From: Candidatus Collierbacteria bacterium GW2011_GWB1_44_6
GTDB lineage: Bacteria > Patescibacteriota > Microgenomatia > UBA1400 > MFAQ01
Direction: 5' to 3'
DNA: 26,681 nt
Assembly: GCA_000998025.1 (NCBI GenBank)
Contig: LCJG01000012.1
Coordinates: forward strand, 1-26,681
Part shown: piece by piece, positions 1 to 9,000 of the stretch
Numbering within the stretch: the first letter of the stretch is position 1
Layout: every line of letters begins with the position of its first letter
The notes under the pieces: generated by a model
What the model was told of the DNA's origin: nothing
What the model saw: only the letters and a program-made list of their open reading frames with translations
Database searches by the model: none
Program-made: the position numbers and the translations under genes

Positions 1-2
1 AA

Positions 3-80
3 TAAACTGTAAACAGTAAACCCGCTTCGGAAGCGAGGCGAGCAGGAGATTTTAGAGCTAGGTTTAATGTTTATAGTTTA
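3..80. repeat. Inverted pair of heptamer-phased TAAAC / GTTTA arrays
   Basis: TAAAC occurs at 3, 10 and 17, exactly 7 bases apart. Its reverse complement GTTTA occurs at 62, 69 and 76, continuing as the degenerate GTTTC at 83 and GTTCT at 90, also every 7 bases. Arms 3-22 and 61-80 are reverse complements at 18 of 20 positions. The loop holds a small hairpin (CGCTT 23-27 with AAGCG 31-35). It lies just past the end of the minus-strand secreted-protein gene, so its transcript could form a large stem-loop there. The left array may continue outside the window. Function unknown; a terminator or an intergenic repeat family are both possible. Confidence 0.6.
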
Positions 81-125
81 AGGTTTCAAGTTCTATTAGA
101 AAGGAAGTGTTTTTATGTTTGTCAT

Positions 126-1007
126 TTAGAAGGAGGGGATGGCTATGTATTGGATGTTATTTTGGTAGGTGCCGGCTGCTTGAGAGCCGGGGATGTTAAT
201 TTTGTAGGTCACGGTGGCAGCAGAGGCAGTGGCGACGCCTGTACGGCTCATGATGGTAGCCGGATCGTCCGTGTTTTGTACCGGGAAGGGGCGGAAATAG
301 GTATTGTCTACAAAATCGGCTGTATCTACGTCTGTTCCCTGAATACCGTAGCCAAAACCAAAACGGGTATTGTCTGTCCAGGCGGTGGCATCTGTCTGGG
401 TACAGGGTGAGACAAGATCACAGGGGGTGTCGGGTATGGTTTCTGAGCCATTTACCAGTCTAAGTGGGTGATCCTCGATAGTTTTAACCGTATATCCAAA
501 GGCGCTGCCGGTGGTGACCGTAAGAATGTTGGTCAGTAGACTGGGAGTACCGGGGACTAGACTGCCAAAATTTAGATCCAGATTGGAAATGGTGAATGTA
601 AATGGAGTCAGCGGGTATATGTATTGGAACCCTGCTTTTACTACGAAGCCCGCAGAATCGAATTGACCTTGAAAGGTTTGGCCGGTGGTTTGGGTGACGT
701 TGAATGAGGGGGAAGTGGCGCCACCGCCGGAGATATTTATGGTTCCCATATTGATTTCAAAGGTAGGTGAGGTGAGAGTATCAGCATTAACATCCGTGGA
801 AAAAACCGCTGTGAAAAATGAACAAAGTATAACTATAGATATAAGATATTTAATTGCGAAAAGTCCATTTTGAGGTTGATTTTCAACTATATCAATTGGT
901 TTTGTTGAAGCTGACATGATCTGTTTTGATATATTGAGTATGGTCATGGGGTGATTTACTGATACAGTACGTCTTTGTTCTTGAGAGGACTTAAAATACC
1001 CGAACAT
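126..1007 (-). CDS. Secreted protein of unknown function with signal peptide
   Basis: 293 residues. A hydrophobic segment at about 49-70 is followed by an Ala-containing site (VNA/DT near 75), which fits a Sec signal peptide with an unusually long n-region. Starts at Met21 or Met31 are therefore also possible. The mature part is rich in Thr, Ser, Gly and Asn, predicted beta-rich, with one Cys pair (PCDLVSPC) and a C-terminal strand pattern ending IQYIAIPSF, a kind of ending I associate with secreted Patescibacteria proteins. It begins 18 bases after the stop of the upstream membrane protein on the same strand, so the two are probably co-transcribed. A weak AATAAT lies 7 bases before the start. 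No enzymatic motif is seen. It is probably a surface or envelope protein. Confidence 0.75.
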   Translation of the reverse strand: MFGYFKSSQEQRRTVSVNHPMTILNISKQIMSASTKPIDIVENQPQNGLFAIKYLISIVILCSFFTAVFSTDVNADTLTSPTFEINMGTINISGGGATSPSFNVTQTTGQTFQGQFDSAGFVVKAGFQYIYPLTPFTFTISNLDLNFGSLVPGTPSLLTNILTVTTGSAFGYTVKTIEDHPLRLVNGSETIPDTPCDLVSPCTQTDATAWTDNTRFGFGYGIQGTDVDTADFVDNTYFRPFPVQNTDDPATIMSRTGVATASAATVTYKINIPGSQAAGTYQNNIQYIAIPSF

Positions 1008-1025
1008 CTAAGCCATTATTTAACT

Positions 1026-1757
1026 TTATAACTTTACCTTATCGGCTTCTGCTTCGATGGTCTTTTCGAGAGAACTGGTGGAAGTATAGAGAGCGATCAT
1101 GTCTTGTTGAATAGCTTTTAATTTGTCTAAGATGGGTGTGGGAAGAAGGAGATTTCTGCCTTTGGAATTGAAGTACATTACGAGGTCGGTGGTGGAGTTT
1201 AGGACAGAAGCGATAGATGGTTTTGTTTTGGAAATCCAAAGCAAACTATCGACTTCAGTTTCTTCCAGCGCTTCTTCGAGAATTTTTATCCGGCCTTTGG
1301 TTTGCAATATCTCCAAGTAGTTTCGGCTGAAGATGACGGCGACTGGTGTCATGAGGATGAGGGAAATAAGATTAATTATTTTGAAAGTATCTAGCTGGGA
1401 ATAGTTCTGTAGCAAGAAAATGGAGACGATAAGAGAAGAGGCAATGACTGCTTGTATTGGTTCAAAAAGTAGGGCGAGGGCAAAGAAGAGTAAGTTCAGT
1501 AAAAAGAAAAGAGGGGATGAAATGCCTCCTGTAGAGAAGATTAGAAGAAGGCAGATGGTCGTTAGGATGAGCGTAGAGGTAAAATTAAAAGTTTTTTGAT
1601 CACTAGACCGTGAGAAAAATTTGGAGGCGAAATAGACCAATGTGAGCACCCCGGTAAGCTGTAGATTGTACAGATTGAGACCTGGCTGACTACTCCACAG
1701 CCAAGAGAAGAGGATGGAAAGCGATAAAAAAACGGTATGCATGGTAACCCGTGACAT
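1026..1757 (-). CDS. Multi-pass membrane protein resembling a histidine-kinase sensor domain, no kinase
   Basis: 243 residues. About six hydrophobic segments (roughly 6-22, 30-46, 59-76, 80-98, 101-118, 126-146) are followed by a charged, probably coiled-coil stretch (about 147-170) and a soluble C-terminal tail. The TGGISSP motif at 76-82, between two helices, resembles the loop in membrane sensor domains of RegB/PrrB-type histidine kinases. No H-box, ATPase or output domain follows, so this is not a functional kinase as read. The start was chosen because an extended -10 (TGATATTAT) ends 6 bases before the ATG. It lies upstream of the secreted protein gene and may affect its expression or export; that is inference. 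The exact role is unknown. Confidence 0.7.
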   Translation of the reverse strand: MSRVTMHTVFLSLSILFSWLWSSQPGLNLYNLQLTGVLTLVYFASKFFSRSSDQKTFNFTSTLILTTICLLLIFSTGGISSPLFFLLNLLFFALALLFEPIQAVIASSLIVSIFLLQNYSQLDTFKIINLISLILMTPVAVIFSRNYLEILQTKGRIKILEEALEETEVDSLLWISKTKPSIASVLNSTTDLVMYFNSKGRNLLLPTPILDKLKAIQQDMIALYTSTSSLEKTIEAEADKVKL

Positions 1758-1763
1758 ACCTTG

Positions 1764-1772
1764 ATAATATCA
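1764..1772 (-). promoter_or_regulatory. Extended -10 promoter of the sensor-like gene, leaderless position
   Basis: On the minus strand TG-A-TATTAT ends six bases before the ATG at 1757. No good -35 is seen, as expected for an extended -10. Transcription would begin at about the start codon. A weak AAGG also lies between. Confidence 0.5.
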
Positions 1773-2046
1773 GAAATAAAAAATGAGCACGGTAAATTTC
1801 CGCAGGATATTTAAGAAAAGAACTACTCGATAAATCTCACAAATATGGTGCGGAAATATAATTACCAAGTGAAGATTATCTGATATGTTATGTAGTTGAA
1901 TTATCAGTTTAATATTGCAAGTGATTAAGTAATTAGCCTTGGTTGTGCAGAGCTTCTACTTGACTTGTAGGGATGATTATCGGATAACTTGTCGCTCCTT
2001 AATTTGCGGTATTTATTGTTATGGTTGCGGAATATGTGTAGATAGG

Positions 2047-2055
2047 TGATAAGAT
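2047..2055 (+). promoter_or_regulatory. Extended -10 promoter of comEA operon, leaderless position
   Basis: TG-A-TAAGAT ends 7 bases before the GTG at 2063. There is no Shine-Dalgarno sequence before the start. This favours GTG 2063 over the adjacent TTG at 2060. Confidence 0.5.
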
Positions 2056-2062
2056 TTCCTTG

Positions 2063-2635
2063 GTGAACAGATATGTAGACAGGTTTCTTCTGGGAATATT
2101 GGTACTTGGGCTGCTGATAAGCGCTGGAAGCCTTTTTAGAGGGATTTTAGGCAGTAACCAGGTTCAAGTGGAATATCTGAATGGTAGTGATGAGAAAGAA
2201 ATTATGACTGGCGAGATATTTGTGGATATAGAAGGAGCGGTGGTTCGACCTGGGGTATATCAACTAGCAGAAAATGAACGGTTTAAAGACGCCCTGATAA
2301 AAGCTGGAGGATTTTCGGAAAAGGCCGATAGGGGCTACTGTGAAAAGAACCTAAATATGGCTCAGTTATTGAAGGACGGACAGAAAATATATATCCCTTT
2401 TGTCGGTGATACCCCGTCTATACCGGGGTATAATGAGGCTAAAACGACGGGTGGAGTAGTAAATGTTAATAGCGCATCTCTGAGTGAATTGGATACCCTT
2501 GAGGGGGTTGGGGCTGTCCGGGTGAATAGTATTGTGAAAAATAGACCATACACCACCATTGAAGAGTTGGTGTCTAAGGGTGGTTTGACAAAACAAATAT
2601 TGGAGAAGAATGAGGGGAGGATAGTATTGTACTGA
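2063..2635 (+). CDS. comEA: ComEA-like DNA-binding competence protein (SLBB + helix-hairpin-helix)
   Basis: 190 residues from GTG 2063 (191 from TTG 2060). One N-terminal membrane anchor (about 8-24, LLGILVLGLLISAG) is followed by an SLBB/soluble-ligand domain (about 50-115, containing VDIEGAVVRPGVYQL) and a C-terminal helix-hairpin-helix region from about 131 (VNVNSASLSELDTLEGVG). This order is that of ComEA, the membrane-anchored receptor that binds incoming double-stranded DNA outside the membrane and passes it to ComEC. It is the first gene of an operon with the comEC parts, which supports the call. The family match is clear. Whether this organism is naturally competent is inference. Confidence 0.92.
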   Translation: MNRYVDRFLLGILVLGLLISAGSLFRGILGSNQVQVEYLNGSDEKEIMTGEIFVDIEGAVVRPGVYQLAENERFKDALIKAGGFSEKADRGYCEKNLNMAQLLKDGQKIYIPFVGDTPSIPGYNEAKTTGGVVNVNSASLSELDTLEGVGAVRVNSIVKNRPYTTIEELVSKGGLTKQILEKNEGRIVLY

Positions 2636-2638
2636 CTA

Positions 2639-3757
2639 ATGATAAAAAGAGTTTTTGTATTACTGATCTTGTTGGTATTGCGATGTGTTCTGGGATATGT
2701 TTATACACTTCGATTTGATACAGATAGACAAATTTCAATAAAAGGTAAGGTGATCAATATATATCTAAATGATATGGAATGTATCATGGAGTTGAAAGGT
2801 TTTAAGATTAATTCAGGAAAAATTTGCGCAGCCACAGCGGGAGACAGAGTACGTGTGATTGGCACTTTGGAGAGGAAAGTGATAGACAGTTTTGGAGGCG
2901 AATTGTGGCTTGTAAGCAAGCAAATAGACATTTTGGAAATAACTCAAGTAAGCAAGGACTCAAGAACTAAGAAGCGGGAGTTGGTGGATAATTTCCGTGA
3001 AGATATGGTGAATATTTACAAGAAGTTTGTGCCTGAGCCAGAAGCAGGTCTAGTTGCCGGTATCGTTTTGGGATATAAAAAAGATATAGGGCAAGAATTA
3101 TATGAGCAGATGATAAAGAGCGGGTCAGTCCATATTGCTGTTGCGTCGGGATATAACATTCTACTGGTAGGGGGAGTCATTATGTCGCTCAGCTTTTGGA
3201 TTATGAAGCGCTCAGGAGCTCTTCTGGTCGCTATATCAGGCATGATTGTTTATGGTTTGCTGGCTGGTGGCGATCCACCTGTGGTGCGGGCGATATGGAT
3301 GGCTTCGTTCATGTACTTTGGTCAGCTTCTAGGAAGGGGGAACATATCTAGTTGGATTTTACTTCTTACTGTCTGGGCGATGCTGATGATTGATCCGACC
3401 TTGATTGAGAGTGTCAGTTTTCAGCTGTCGGTGGCGGCCAGCTTTGGACTTATGGTAGTAGAACCTTGGTTAACTAAGAAACTCACATTGGTTGGTGGCC
3501 GGGAAATCCCGGAGATATTGGGAAAAGTAGGGCTGACCACTACACTGTCGACCATGCTGGTGACTATGCCGATACTGTGGTGGCACTTTGGGAGATTGAC
3601 CTTGATTGGTATATTAAGTAATATTTTGATACTACCTTTTGTTCCTCCACTAATGCTTTTTGGTGCTGGAATGATAATATTTCCCTGGCTCTTTTCTTGG
3701 CCGGCTTACGCTCTCGCGCATTACTTGGTGCTAGTTATTAGATTTTTTGGATCATGA
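2639..3757 (+). CDS. comEC: ComEC/Rec2 competence membrane channel, lacking fused metallo-beta-lactamase
   Basis: 372 residues. One N-terminal hydrophobic segment (about 4-22) leads into an OB-fold-like region (about 30-105) and then the multi-spanning Competence domain (about 130-370), with the family signature around SGSVHIAVASGYN (residues 160-172). ComEC carries one DNA strand across the inner membrane. In most bacteria it ends in a metallo-beta-lactamase domain. Here the protein stops and that domain is a separate gene whose ATG overlaps this stop (ATGA at 3754-3757). The ATG lies 3 bases after the comEA stop with no well-placed Shine-Dalgarno, so translational coupling is likely. Shorter than full ComEC (often 700-800 residues) because of the split. 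Confidence 0.92.
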   Translation: MIKRVFVLLILLVLRCVLGYVYTLRFDTDRQISIKGKVINIYLNDMECIMELKGFKINSGKICAATAGDRVRVIGTLERKVIDSFGGELWLVSKQIDILEITQVSKDSRTKKRELVDNFREDMVNIYKKFVPEPEAGLVAGIVLGYKKDIGQELYEQMIKSGSVHIAVASGYNILLVGGVIMSLSFWIMKRSGALLVAISGMIVYGLLAGGDPPVVRAIWMASFMYFGQLLGRGNISSWILLLTVWAMLMIDPTLIESVSFQLSVAASFGLMVVEPWLTKKLTLVGGREIPEILGKVGLTTTLSTMLVTMPILWWHFGRLTLIGILSNILILPFVPPLMLFGAGMIIFPWLFSWPAYALAHYLVLVIRFFGS

Positions 3758-4530
3758 ACTGGAAAAGATGGGGGGTGATAGTTGGGATATTGCTGACGGT
3801 TTGGACGTGGCAACAGTGGCCGGAGGGAAGACTCAGAATTGTGTTTTGTGATGTGGGGCAGGGAGATGGCGCTGTGATCGTTTTGGGAGCATTTCAGGCG
3901 TTAATAGATACGGGTCCGAGTGAAACAAAAATGGCTCAGTGTATTGCGGATAATGTTCCTTTCTGGGACAGAGAAATTGAAGTAGTGTTGCTGAGTCATG
4001 GAGACAAGGATCATACCGGTGCCTTGAAGGATTTGAAAAAAGATTTTCACATCAACAAAGTAATTGAAAAGGCCGACCGGAAAGATGTGATTAGATATGG
4101 AATGTTATCTTTTGAGATATTGTCTGGTAATGATAACGACTCTCGAGATTTGGAAAGTGCTATGTTGACAGATAACCAGGGTTCGTTGGTGGTGAAACTG
4201 ACTTATGGTAGTTTTACTGCTTTGTTTACCGGAGATATAGATGTTGAGGTTGAATTGGCACTCAAGTCCATGGGAGTGCTAAAAAATATCGATCTGTTAA
4301 AAGTGGCTCATCATGGATCTAAATTTAGTTCCGGAAAAGAGTTCTTGGGTGAGGTGCGCCCGGAGTTGGCGGTAATCTCCGTGGGAAGCAAAAACACCTA
4401 TGGTCATCCTCATGGAGATACTTTGATGCGGTTAGATGCAGTTGGGGCAAAAGTACTTCGAACGGATCAGATGGGTACAATCAGTGTGGTGACTGATGGC
4501 AGTAAGATTGAGGTTTATAAAAATAAATAA
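3754..4530 (+). CDS. ComEC-type metallo-beta-lactamase domain protein, separate gene
   Basis: 258 residues. An N-terminal hydrophobic helix (about 6-19) is followed by a metallo-beta-lactamase fold: DVGQGDGA (33-40), metal motif SHGDKDHTGA (81-90, giving H82, D84, D86, H87), TGD, AHHGS and GHPHGD near the end. The H-x-D-x-D-H form, with Asp in place of the second His, is like that of ComEC C-terminal domains. In ComEC this domain is proposed to process the non-transported DNA strand. The 4-base overlap with the channel gene argues for coupled translation and a shared complex. The membrane helix would keep it on the membrane. The ComEC-lineage assignment is confident; nuclease activity is inferred. 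Confidence 0.9.
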   Translation: MNWKRWGVIVGILLTVWTWQQWPEGRLRIVFCDVGQGDGAVIVLGAFQALIDTGPSETKMAQCIADNVPFWDREIEVVLLSHGDKDHTGALKDLKKDFHINKVIEKADRKDVIRYGMLSFEILSGNDNDSRDLESAMLTDNQGSLVVKLTYGSFTALFTGDIDVEVELALKSMGVLKNIDLLKVAHHGSKFSSGKEFLGEVRPELAVISVGSKNTYGHPHGDTLMRLDAVGAKVLRTDQMGTISVVTDGSKIEVYKNK

Positions 4531-4538
4531 GGAAGAGA

Positions 4539-5834
4539 GTGGGTGTTAAAATGGTGGATATGAGATTTTTACCGAAAGTACACAAACTGGGAAATTTACG
4601 AGTAGTTTTGGTGCCAGAAGAGCGCGAAAGTGTGACTGTTCGGGTCATGGTGGGTACAGGATCCCGTGAGGAAACGGATAAAGAAGCAGGCAGTGCTCAT
4701 TTTCTAGAACATTTTGTTTTTAAGGGTACCAAGGAGTTTCCCAAGATGTATGACATCAACGAAGCGGTGGAGAAGGTGGGAGGAGCATTTAACGCCTATA
4801 CAGGTCAGAATGAGATGGGTTTCTGGGTGAAGATGGACAAGGGTAACTTGGGACTAGCGGCCAGAATAGTGGGCCAGATCGTGACCGAGCCGGTACTGCC
4901 CAAAGAACATTTTGACAAAGAAAGAGGGACTATCTTGGAAGAGTTGTATATGTATGAAGACAGGCCAAATTCGAAGGCGGCAGAAGAGTGTGAAAGATTG
5001 ATTTTTGGACAGACCAATATGGGTAGGCCAATTATTGGAACGGTCGAGAGTTTAAACGACATGACGGTAGGTGAGCTGAGAAAGTATTTTGACAAATGGT
5101 TTGTGGCCGAAAACATGGTTTTGGGAGTGGTAGGGGGGTATGGTAACGAGGAGGAGGTATTGAAGATAATTGAAAAAGAATTTGCGTCACTCACTCGCGA
5201 TACAAAGAAGACGCCAACCAAAAATAAATTTGCATGGGAAGATCAAAAAGAAACAAGACTAAAACTAGTGAGCCGGAAGGTGGAGCAGGCGGCCGTAGTG
5301 ATGGCCTTTAGAGCCATGGATGCAAATGATAAGAGAAGGTTTGCTCTGGAGCTAATCAACATTATTTTTGGCGATGGCTGGATGTCCCGCTTGATGCGTG
5401 AAGTGCGGGAAGAGCGGGGTTGGGCTTATGCGATAGGATCGGACGCTGACCTTTTTACCGACGCAGGTAGTCTTTGGGTGGGAGCTGGTCTGCCAAAGAA
5501 CAAGTTGAACGAGGCAGTGGAACTAATTACAGAAATAGCTTTTGGCTTGGCTGGTGGCGGTAAGTGGAAGATTAAGGAAGAGGAGCTGGAGACAGCCAAG
5601 GAGACATTTAGGGGAAGACAGGCTTTGGCTTTTGATAAGCCGGAACAGGTACTGGGCTCAGCTCTTTTTGATTTGACCTTCAGGGAGAAAATTTATACGC
5701 CAGAAGAGACATTGGCAAGTATTGAGAGAGTCACGATAGATCAAGTTGGAAAGCTGGCTGAAGAGATGTTTAAAAAAGAAAACCTTAGTATTGCGGTGGT
5801 GGGAGATTACAAAAAACTTGATTTCAAGATTTAA
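4539..5834 (+). CDS. M16 family zinc metallopeptidase (processing-peptidase type)
   Basis: 431 residues. The inverted zinc motif HFLEH (H54, E57, H58) and the third ligand at E134, 76 residues after H58, match the M16 HxxEH-x(74-76)-E signature. The first lobe has typical M16 features (GSREE, FNAYTGQN) and the second inactive lobe contains FGDGWMSRLMREVREERGW. M16 enzymes of this size degrade or process unfolded peptides and often work as dimers. No signal peptide, so probably cytoplasmic. The GTG start is preceded by AAGGA five bases upstream; ATG 4551 or 4560 are alternatives. It lies 8 bases after the metallo-beta-lactamase gene, so it shares the operon. A role in competence is not established. 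Confidence 0.92.
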   Translation: MGVKMVDMRFLPKVHKLGNLRVVLVPEERESVTVRVMVGTGSREETDKEAGSAHFLEHFVFKGTKEFPKMYDINEAVEKVGGAFNAYTGQNEMGFWVKMDKGNLGLAARIVGQIVTEPVLPKEHFDKERGTILEELYMYEDRPNSKAAEECERLIFGQTNMGRPIIGTVESLNDMTVGELRKYFDKWFVAENMVLGVVGGYGNEEEVLKIIEKEFASLTRDTKKTPTKNKFAWEDQKETRLKLVSRKVEQAAVVMAFRAMDANDKRRFALELINIIFGDGWMSRLMREVREERGWAYAIGSDADLFTDAGSLWVGAGLPKNKLNEAVELITEIAFGLAGGGKWKIKEEELETAKETFRGRQALAFDKPEQVLGSALFDLTFREKIYTPEETLASIERVTIDQVGKLAEEMFKKENLSIAVVGDYKKLDFKI

Positions 5835-5835
5835 T

Positions 5836-5999
5836 TTTGTTCCCATTTCTCTTATAACATTTGTTATGGTGTTTGTGCTCACTGGAGTTAGAAAAAATAC
5901 TTGAATTGTCGTTCCATTTGTTCCCATTTCTCTTATAACATTTGTTATGGTGTTTGTGCTCACTGGAGTTAGAAAAAATACTTGAATTGTCGTTCCATT
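5836..5999. repeat. Perfect 81-bp tandem duplication before the giant-protein gene
   Basis: Period 81 bases: positions 5836-5918 recur exactly at 5917-5999. Each unit holds a small hairpin (ATAAC-ATTT-GTTAT) and ends with TTGAAT, the -35 of the promoter at 5982-6010. Only the right-hand TTGAAT has a -10 at correct distance. The two copies are identical, so the duplication is recent or kept homogeneous. Confidence 0.97.
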
Positions 6000-6010
6000 C
6001 AGAGTTTAAT
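5982..6010 (+). promoter_or_regulatory. Sigma70-type promoter of the giant secreted-protein gene
   Basis: TTGAAT (5982-5987), 17-base spacer, TTTAAT (6005-6010), then 8 bases to ATG 6019. Predicted transcription start about 6017, giving a leaderless or near-leaderless mRNA. The -35 lies inside the second copy of the 81-bp repeat. Confidence 0.75.
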
Positions 6011-6018
6011 GAAGGTGT

Positions 6019-9000
6019 ATGCCAGTCATGCTTCAACCTGCCCAGAGAGATTTTTGGCGCACCTTTGGTGCGGGGAAAAAGTTGCTGCGTATTTTATTGA
6101 CCGCTGAAATATTGTTAAGTGCGATAGCACCATATTTGCTGAGCCTGCCAGCAAAAGAAGCGCGGGCAGCAAGCAAATCTCTTTCGACGACGGTGGATTG
6201 GAACGCGGGAGAATTTGTGAACTCAGAGGCAAATTCGAGCTTCGACAATATTAAGCTCACGGCTGATGGGTCTTGGCAGCCGAGGGTTCAGGAGGCTCCT
6301 GAATGGGCCCCGGCGGGAACTGGATTTGAAGTTTCGGATGGCACTTATGTGTATATGATGCGTGGTGCAGGGGACAATGAGTTTTATCGATATTTTCCTA
6401 CACACGATGAATGGAAAGCTCTGCCCAGGGCGCCTTTTCCAGTGAACTACGGTGATGGTGTGTATTTGAATGGAGATATTTATGTAATTCCGAGTAATAG
6501 TCAGGATCTATTTTATAAATATAATATTGCGACGGAAACTTGGACAAAACTCGCAACTCTTCCTGAGTTGTTTGGTCAGGCACAAATGACAACTGACGGG
6601 ACTGTGATCTATGCTATGAGAGGGAATACTGAGCTGTATAAATATGATTTGGAATTAAACACGTGGACAGTGATGCGACCTTTTACCACGGGATATCCGT
6701 ACGGAAGTTTGGTGTATAACAACGGCTATTTGTACCATTTGTACTATGTTTCTGGAGTAACTCACTTATGGTATCGGTACACTATTGCTACGGGGGCGGT
6801 GGTTGCCATGACTCCAATGCCGGGATATTCTTATGAATACAATCCGACCTGGGAAACTATTGGGGATTATCTCTATGTTCCGAGAGGCTATGGAACCAAC
6901 AATTTTTATAGATATCAGTTCTCTACCAATACCTGGACTGATTTGGTTACCATGCCTGTCCCCGGCAGCAATTTTACGCCCATGTATCATTCTTCTGATG
7001 GGATTATGTATATATTCCGAAATGGGACTCAAGAAATTTACAGATACGATGTGGCCAACAATATCTTCTTGGGGGCGGCCGATGTCGTGGTAAACAATGT
7101 AGCTATTAGTGTGGGAAGAGGGTCTGATTCTTTTTATTACAACAATAAGCTATACACCATCCGAGGGGTCAATACGAGAAACTTATATAGCTACGATATA
7201 CCTACGGGAGTGTGGACTCAATTGGCAGATATCCCTGCGGATAGGCAAACTGTATATCAATTTACCAGAGGGGCGGTAGCGAATGGAAAAATATACTTTA
7301 TGCTTTCCGGTTATCCAACTCTTACTTCCCAATTTGAAGTTTATGATATTGCTACAAATACATGGTCTACCTTAGCAGACACTCCAGCGACCACCTCATA
7401 TTCCGCGCTGGCTTATCCAGGCACTGGAGATTACATTTATGCTGTTCGAGGCGCAAGTACACTGACTACATGGAGATATAGTATTTCTGGAAATACTTGG
7501 GATGACGCCTCCATGCCTGATTTACCGGCCAATATCACCCCCACATTGGGAACCTCATTTGTTTCTGACGGGACGAATCTATATCTCACGCTGGGGAATG
7601 GAGTGTCCACCTTTATGAAATTTGATATTGCTGGGAATGCATGGAGTGAACTCACTTTGGCGCCATTCGCACCTTTGAATGGAGCAGATATGGTGTATAA
7701 CGGCAATGGGAAGATTTTGGCGACGGCAGGAAATTATGACAAAGAACTTTGGGAATACAACATTGCGGGAAATTCTTGGCGAAGGCTGCCGGAAATGCCA
7801 ACATTGGGTGCCGCCAGGTGGGGAGTGCATGATGGTAGTGCCATAGAAATGGATGCCACTGGGAGTGTATATATCCTTCGCGGTGCCAGTACTCAATATG
7901 TGCTAAAGTACGTTCCAAGTAGTTTTAATTATCCGGTAAGCGGAACATGGACGAGTGCTATTAATGATTTAGGTTATGTATCTGCCTTTGGAGATTTGAC
8001 CAGTACCACCACCGTTCCCGGAGATAGCTCTATTGCCATCCAAACTAGATCTAGTACCGATAGATTGGTGTGGACTGCGTGGCAAGATTTATCTGGCACC
8101 ACGATCCAATCCGCAGCAGGTAGATATTTCCAAACAAAAGTGACCTTGACGGCATCAACAGACAGGACACAGACACCGGTATTAGATGAAATAGTAATCA
8201 ATTACTCCGGAGATGAGATAGCACCATCTAGCCCGAGTACGGTATCGGCTTTATCCACTCAGGTGGGTGGAACAAATCTCGTATCCGGAACAACCTATTC
8301 ACATATTAGTCCATACTTTTCCTGGACGGGAGCTAGTGATGCCCAGACCTCTGTAGCAGGTTATTACGTCTATTTTGGGACAAACAATTCGGCGAATCCG
8401 CAAACGAATGGCACTTGGCAAACAACGGCCAACTACACAGTAACAGAACCTCTGTCTGCTGGTAGTTATTACTTAAAGATAAAAACAAAAGATAGTGCAG
8501 GGAATATTTCTGCCACTCTTGATGCTTTTAATTATGTTTATTCAGGAATACCGGCTGAGAAGAGCTTTAGTGTCTCACTTTCAAGTGAGTTTGCGTCAGG
8601 CAGTGCCACTAATGCAAATCTTCTTAGTGATGAAATAAAAATTGCCAGTAAGGCCGCGGGTTTGTGGCTTCAAGATAGGTTTTCGGTGGTTCCGGCGGTG
8701 TTGTATTATGGTGCGCAATCAATGGCTTATGTTTCGGAAACCAATAAGATTTACGTACTTCGAGGTATAAACGATAAATTGTTTTATGAGTATGACTTGG
8801 GGTCAGATACCTGGACGGCACTGGCGCAATCACCGGTAAATATCTACACAGGGGGCGGTATAGTTGAGGGACCAAGCGGCTACCTATACGCGATTTCGGG
8901 ATATAACTCTTCTACATTTTTAAGATACTCAATTGTTGATAATACATGGGATGATGCCGCGGCCTCTGACGCTCCTAACACCTTTAATTATGGAAGCGCA

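Larger units (their letters stand above)
1758..2059. other. Divergent intergenic region with interrupted inverted repeat
   Basis: About 300 bases without a supported gene, between the minus-strand sensor-like gene and comEA. It holds both -10 boxes and an inverted repeat: GGTAAATTTCCGC (1791-1803) against GCGGAAAT (1850-1857) plus TTACC (1862-1866), with a 4-base interruption in the right arm and a 46-base loop. Short open stretches exist but none has a convincing start or length. Confidence 0.5.

Noticed and set aside
150..410. Open frame of 86 residues on the plus strand inside the secreted-protein gene
   Set aside because: Overlaps the minus-strand gene with signal peptide, has no promoter or binding site, and its composition is that of an antisense shadow.
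1804..1920. Short open stretches that read like a protein fragment if one frame change is allowed
   Set aside because: Only about 13 and 16 codons each, with no start or ribosome-binding sequence and no family I can name; chance is enough.
5658..6036. Minus-strand frames with tandemly repeated peptide through the 81-bp duplication
   Set aside because: The peptide repeat simply reflects the DNA duplication; no start signal, and the frames overlap the ends of two good genes.
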